IMG/VR virus record: IMGVR_UViG_3300020056_000161
Location: 1 to 24,269 of that record
Source: a virus
Reading direction: 5' to 3' (one strand)
DNA length: 24,269 bases
This document shows, piece by piece, positions 23,625 through 24,269 of this stretch (the stretch's first letter is position 1; every line of letters starts with the position of its first letter). Below the pieces are notes generated by a model. The model searched no databases. It was not told the origin of the DNA and saw only the letters and a list, made by a program, of their open reading frames with translations. The position numbers and the translations under genes were made by a program.

Positions 23625-24269
23625 TACGTATTAAAGATTTAACAGTTAAAAACTTTATGAGTGTTGGTAACCAAACGCAGGCTGTTGATTTCAACAAAGA
23701 GCAACTAACACTCGTGCTTGGTGAAAATCTCGATCAAGGAGGTGACGATTCTGGCTCACGAAACGGTACTGGTAAAACTACGATAATCAATGCATTATCT
23801 TACGCTATGTACGGCCAAGCACTGACCAACATCAAGAGGAATAATCTTATTAACAAGACTAATTCCAAAGGTATGTTGGTCACCCTACACTTTGAGAAAG
23901 ACGGTCAAGACTATAGGATTGAGCGAGGACGCTCTCCTAATGTTTTAAAGTTTTATATCAATGATCAAGAACAAGAGCTAGTTGACGAAAGTCAGGGCGA
24001 TAGTCGCAAGACACAAGAATTTATTAACGATTTGCTAGGTATGAGTCACGATATGTTCAAACATATTGTTGCACTAAACACATACAGTGAACCGTTTCTA
24101 AGCATGCGACAAAACGATCAACGTGCTATTATTGAGCAGTTGCTCGGTATTACTATTTTGTCTGAAAAGGCAGAAAATTTAAAAGAGCAAGTACGCAAAA
24201 CTAAAGAAGAAATTAGTCTAGAAACCAATCGAATAGAAGCAGTACAAAAAGCAAACGAACACATTCAAG
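23621..24269 (+). CDS. 46: Recombination ATPase subunit gp46 (Rad50/SbcC-like), 5' part only
   Basis: The ATG overlaps the gp47 stop (ATGA), and 216 codons are present before the window ends. The N-terminus follows the SMC/Rad50 pattern: IRIKDLTVKNFMSVG, then the P-loop ending RNGTGKTT (47-54) and IINALSYAMYGQAL. Later FINDLLGMSHDMFKHIVALN and the start of the coiled coil (about 180 on, KAENLKEQVRKTKEEISLET) fit the family. About ten extra residues (from G34, NLDQGGDDSG) precede the P-loop compared with T4's GRNGGGKST; similar wording occurs in marine T4-like phages as I recall it. Walker B and signature motifs would lie outside the window. Confidence 0.95.
   Translation, partial: MIRIKDLTVKNFMSVGNQTQAVDFNKEQLTLVLGENLDQGGDDSGSRNGTGKTTIINALSYAMYGQALTNIKRNNLINKTNSKGMLVTLHFEKDGQDYRIERGRSPNVLKFYINDQEQELVDESQGDSRKTQEFINDLLGMSHDMFKHIVALNTYSEPFLSMRQNDQRAIIEQLLGITILSEKAENLKEQVRKTKEEISLETNRIEAVQKANEHIQ

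Noticed and set aside
1-24269. Defence system, CRISPR array, toxin-antitoxin pair, tRNA or mobile element
   Set aside because: The window is filled by phage structural and replication genes with gaps of 85 bases or less; no repeats-and-spacers pattern, cloverleaf or transposase-like protein was seen.

Overview
The window is a low-GC (roughly one-third G+C by eye) stretch of a T4-like myovirus genome, most probably a marine phage of the cyanomyovirus/pelagimyophage group. Three things point there: a T4-type tail baseplate cluster in the order 48-53-hub-5-25-6; a divergent cluster in the order 55-47-46; and long proteins with the wording typical of marine T4-like phages rather than coliphage T4. 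The host cannot be named from this sequence. Apart from gaps of 85 bases or less, the whole window is coding. No tRNA, insertion sequence or CRISPR array was seen.

Left block (1-21646, minus strand, read right to left). This is a virion morphogenesis operon. It begins with a probable tail-tube cap/initiator protein (gp48-like, 20837-21646), then baseplate wedge gp53 (20532-20837), an 812-residue probable hub protein (18092-20530), and a gp5-like spike with an OB fold and beta-helix but no visible lysozyme domain (16647-18092). Wedge gp25 (16185-16634) and an unusually long wedge gp6 (12588-16130) follow. Last is one open frame that fills 1-12588 (4196 codons) and leaves the window still open. 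That giant protein sits where T4 has gene 7. It is a mosaic that includes a seven-motif FG-GAP-like beta-propeller split by a long insertion, two carbohydrate-binding-like GD motifs, glycine-tyrosine repeats and recurring beta-sandwich modules. Most junctions are tight, and three are TAATG stop-start overlaps.

Right block (21732-24269, plus strand). This block carries transcription and recombination genes: late sigma factor gp55 (TTG start), Mre11/SbcD-like nuclease gp47 (TTG start) and the 5' part of the Rad50/SbcC-like ATPase gp46, which runs off the end. gp47 and gp46 overlap by ATGA.

Control. The 85-base divergent region and the 54-base gap before gene 47 each hold a near-consensus host sigma-70 promoter with a 17-base spacer, and each -10 lies in an AGTAT/ATACT inverted repeat. 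On the opposite strand a CTAAATA late-promoter-like element precedes genes 48 and 6. The picture fits early/middle expression of 55-47-46 by the host polymerase, after which gp55 redirects polymerase to the structural operon. The less ordinary points are the giant protein's architecture, the 11-bp inverted repeat across the 25/6 junction, the overlapping divergent promoters and the absence of a lysozyme domain in the spike.
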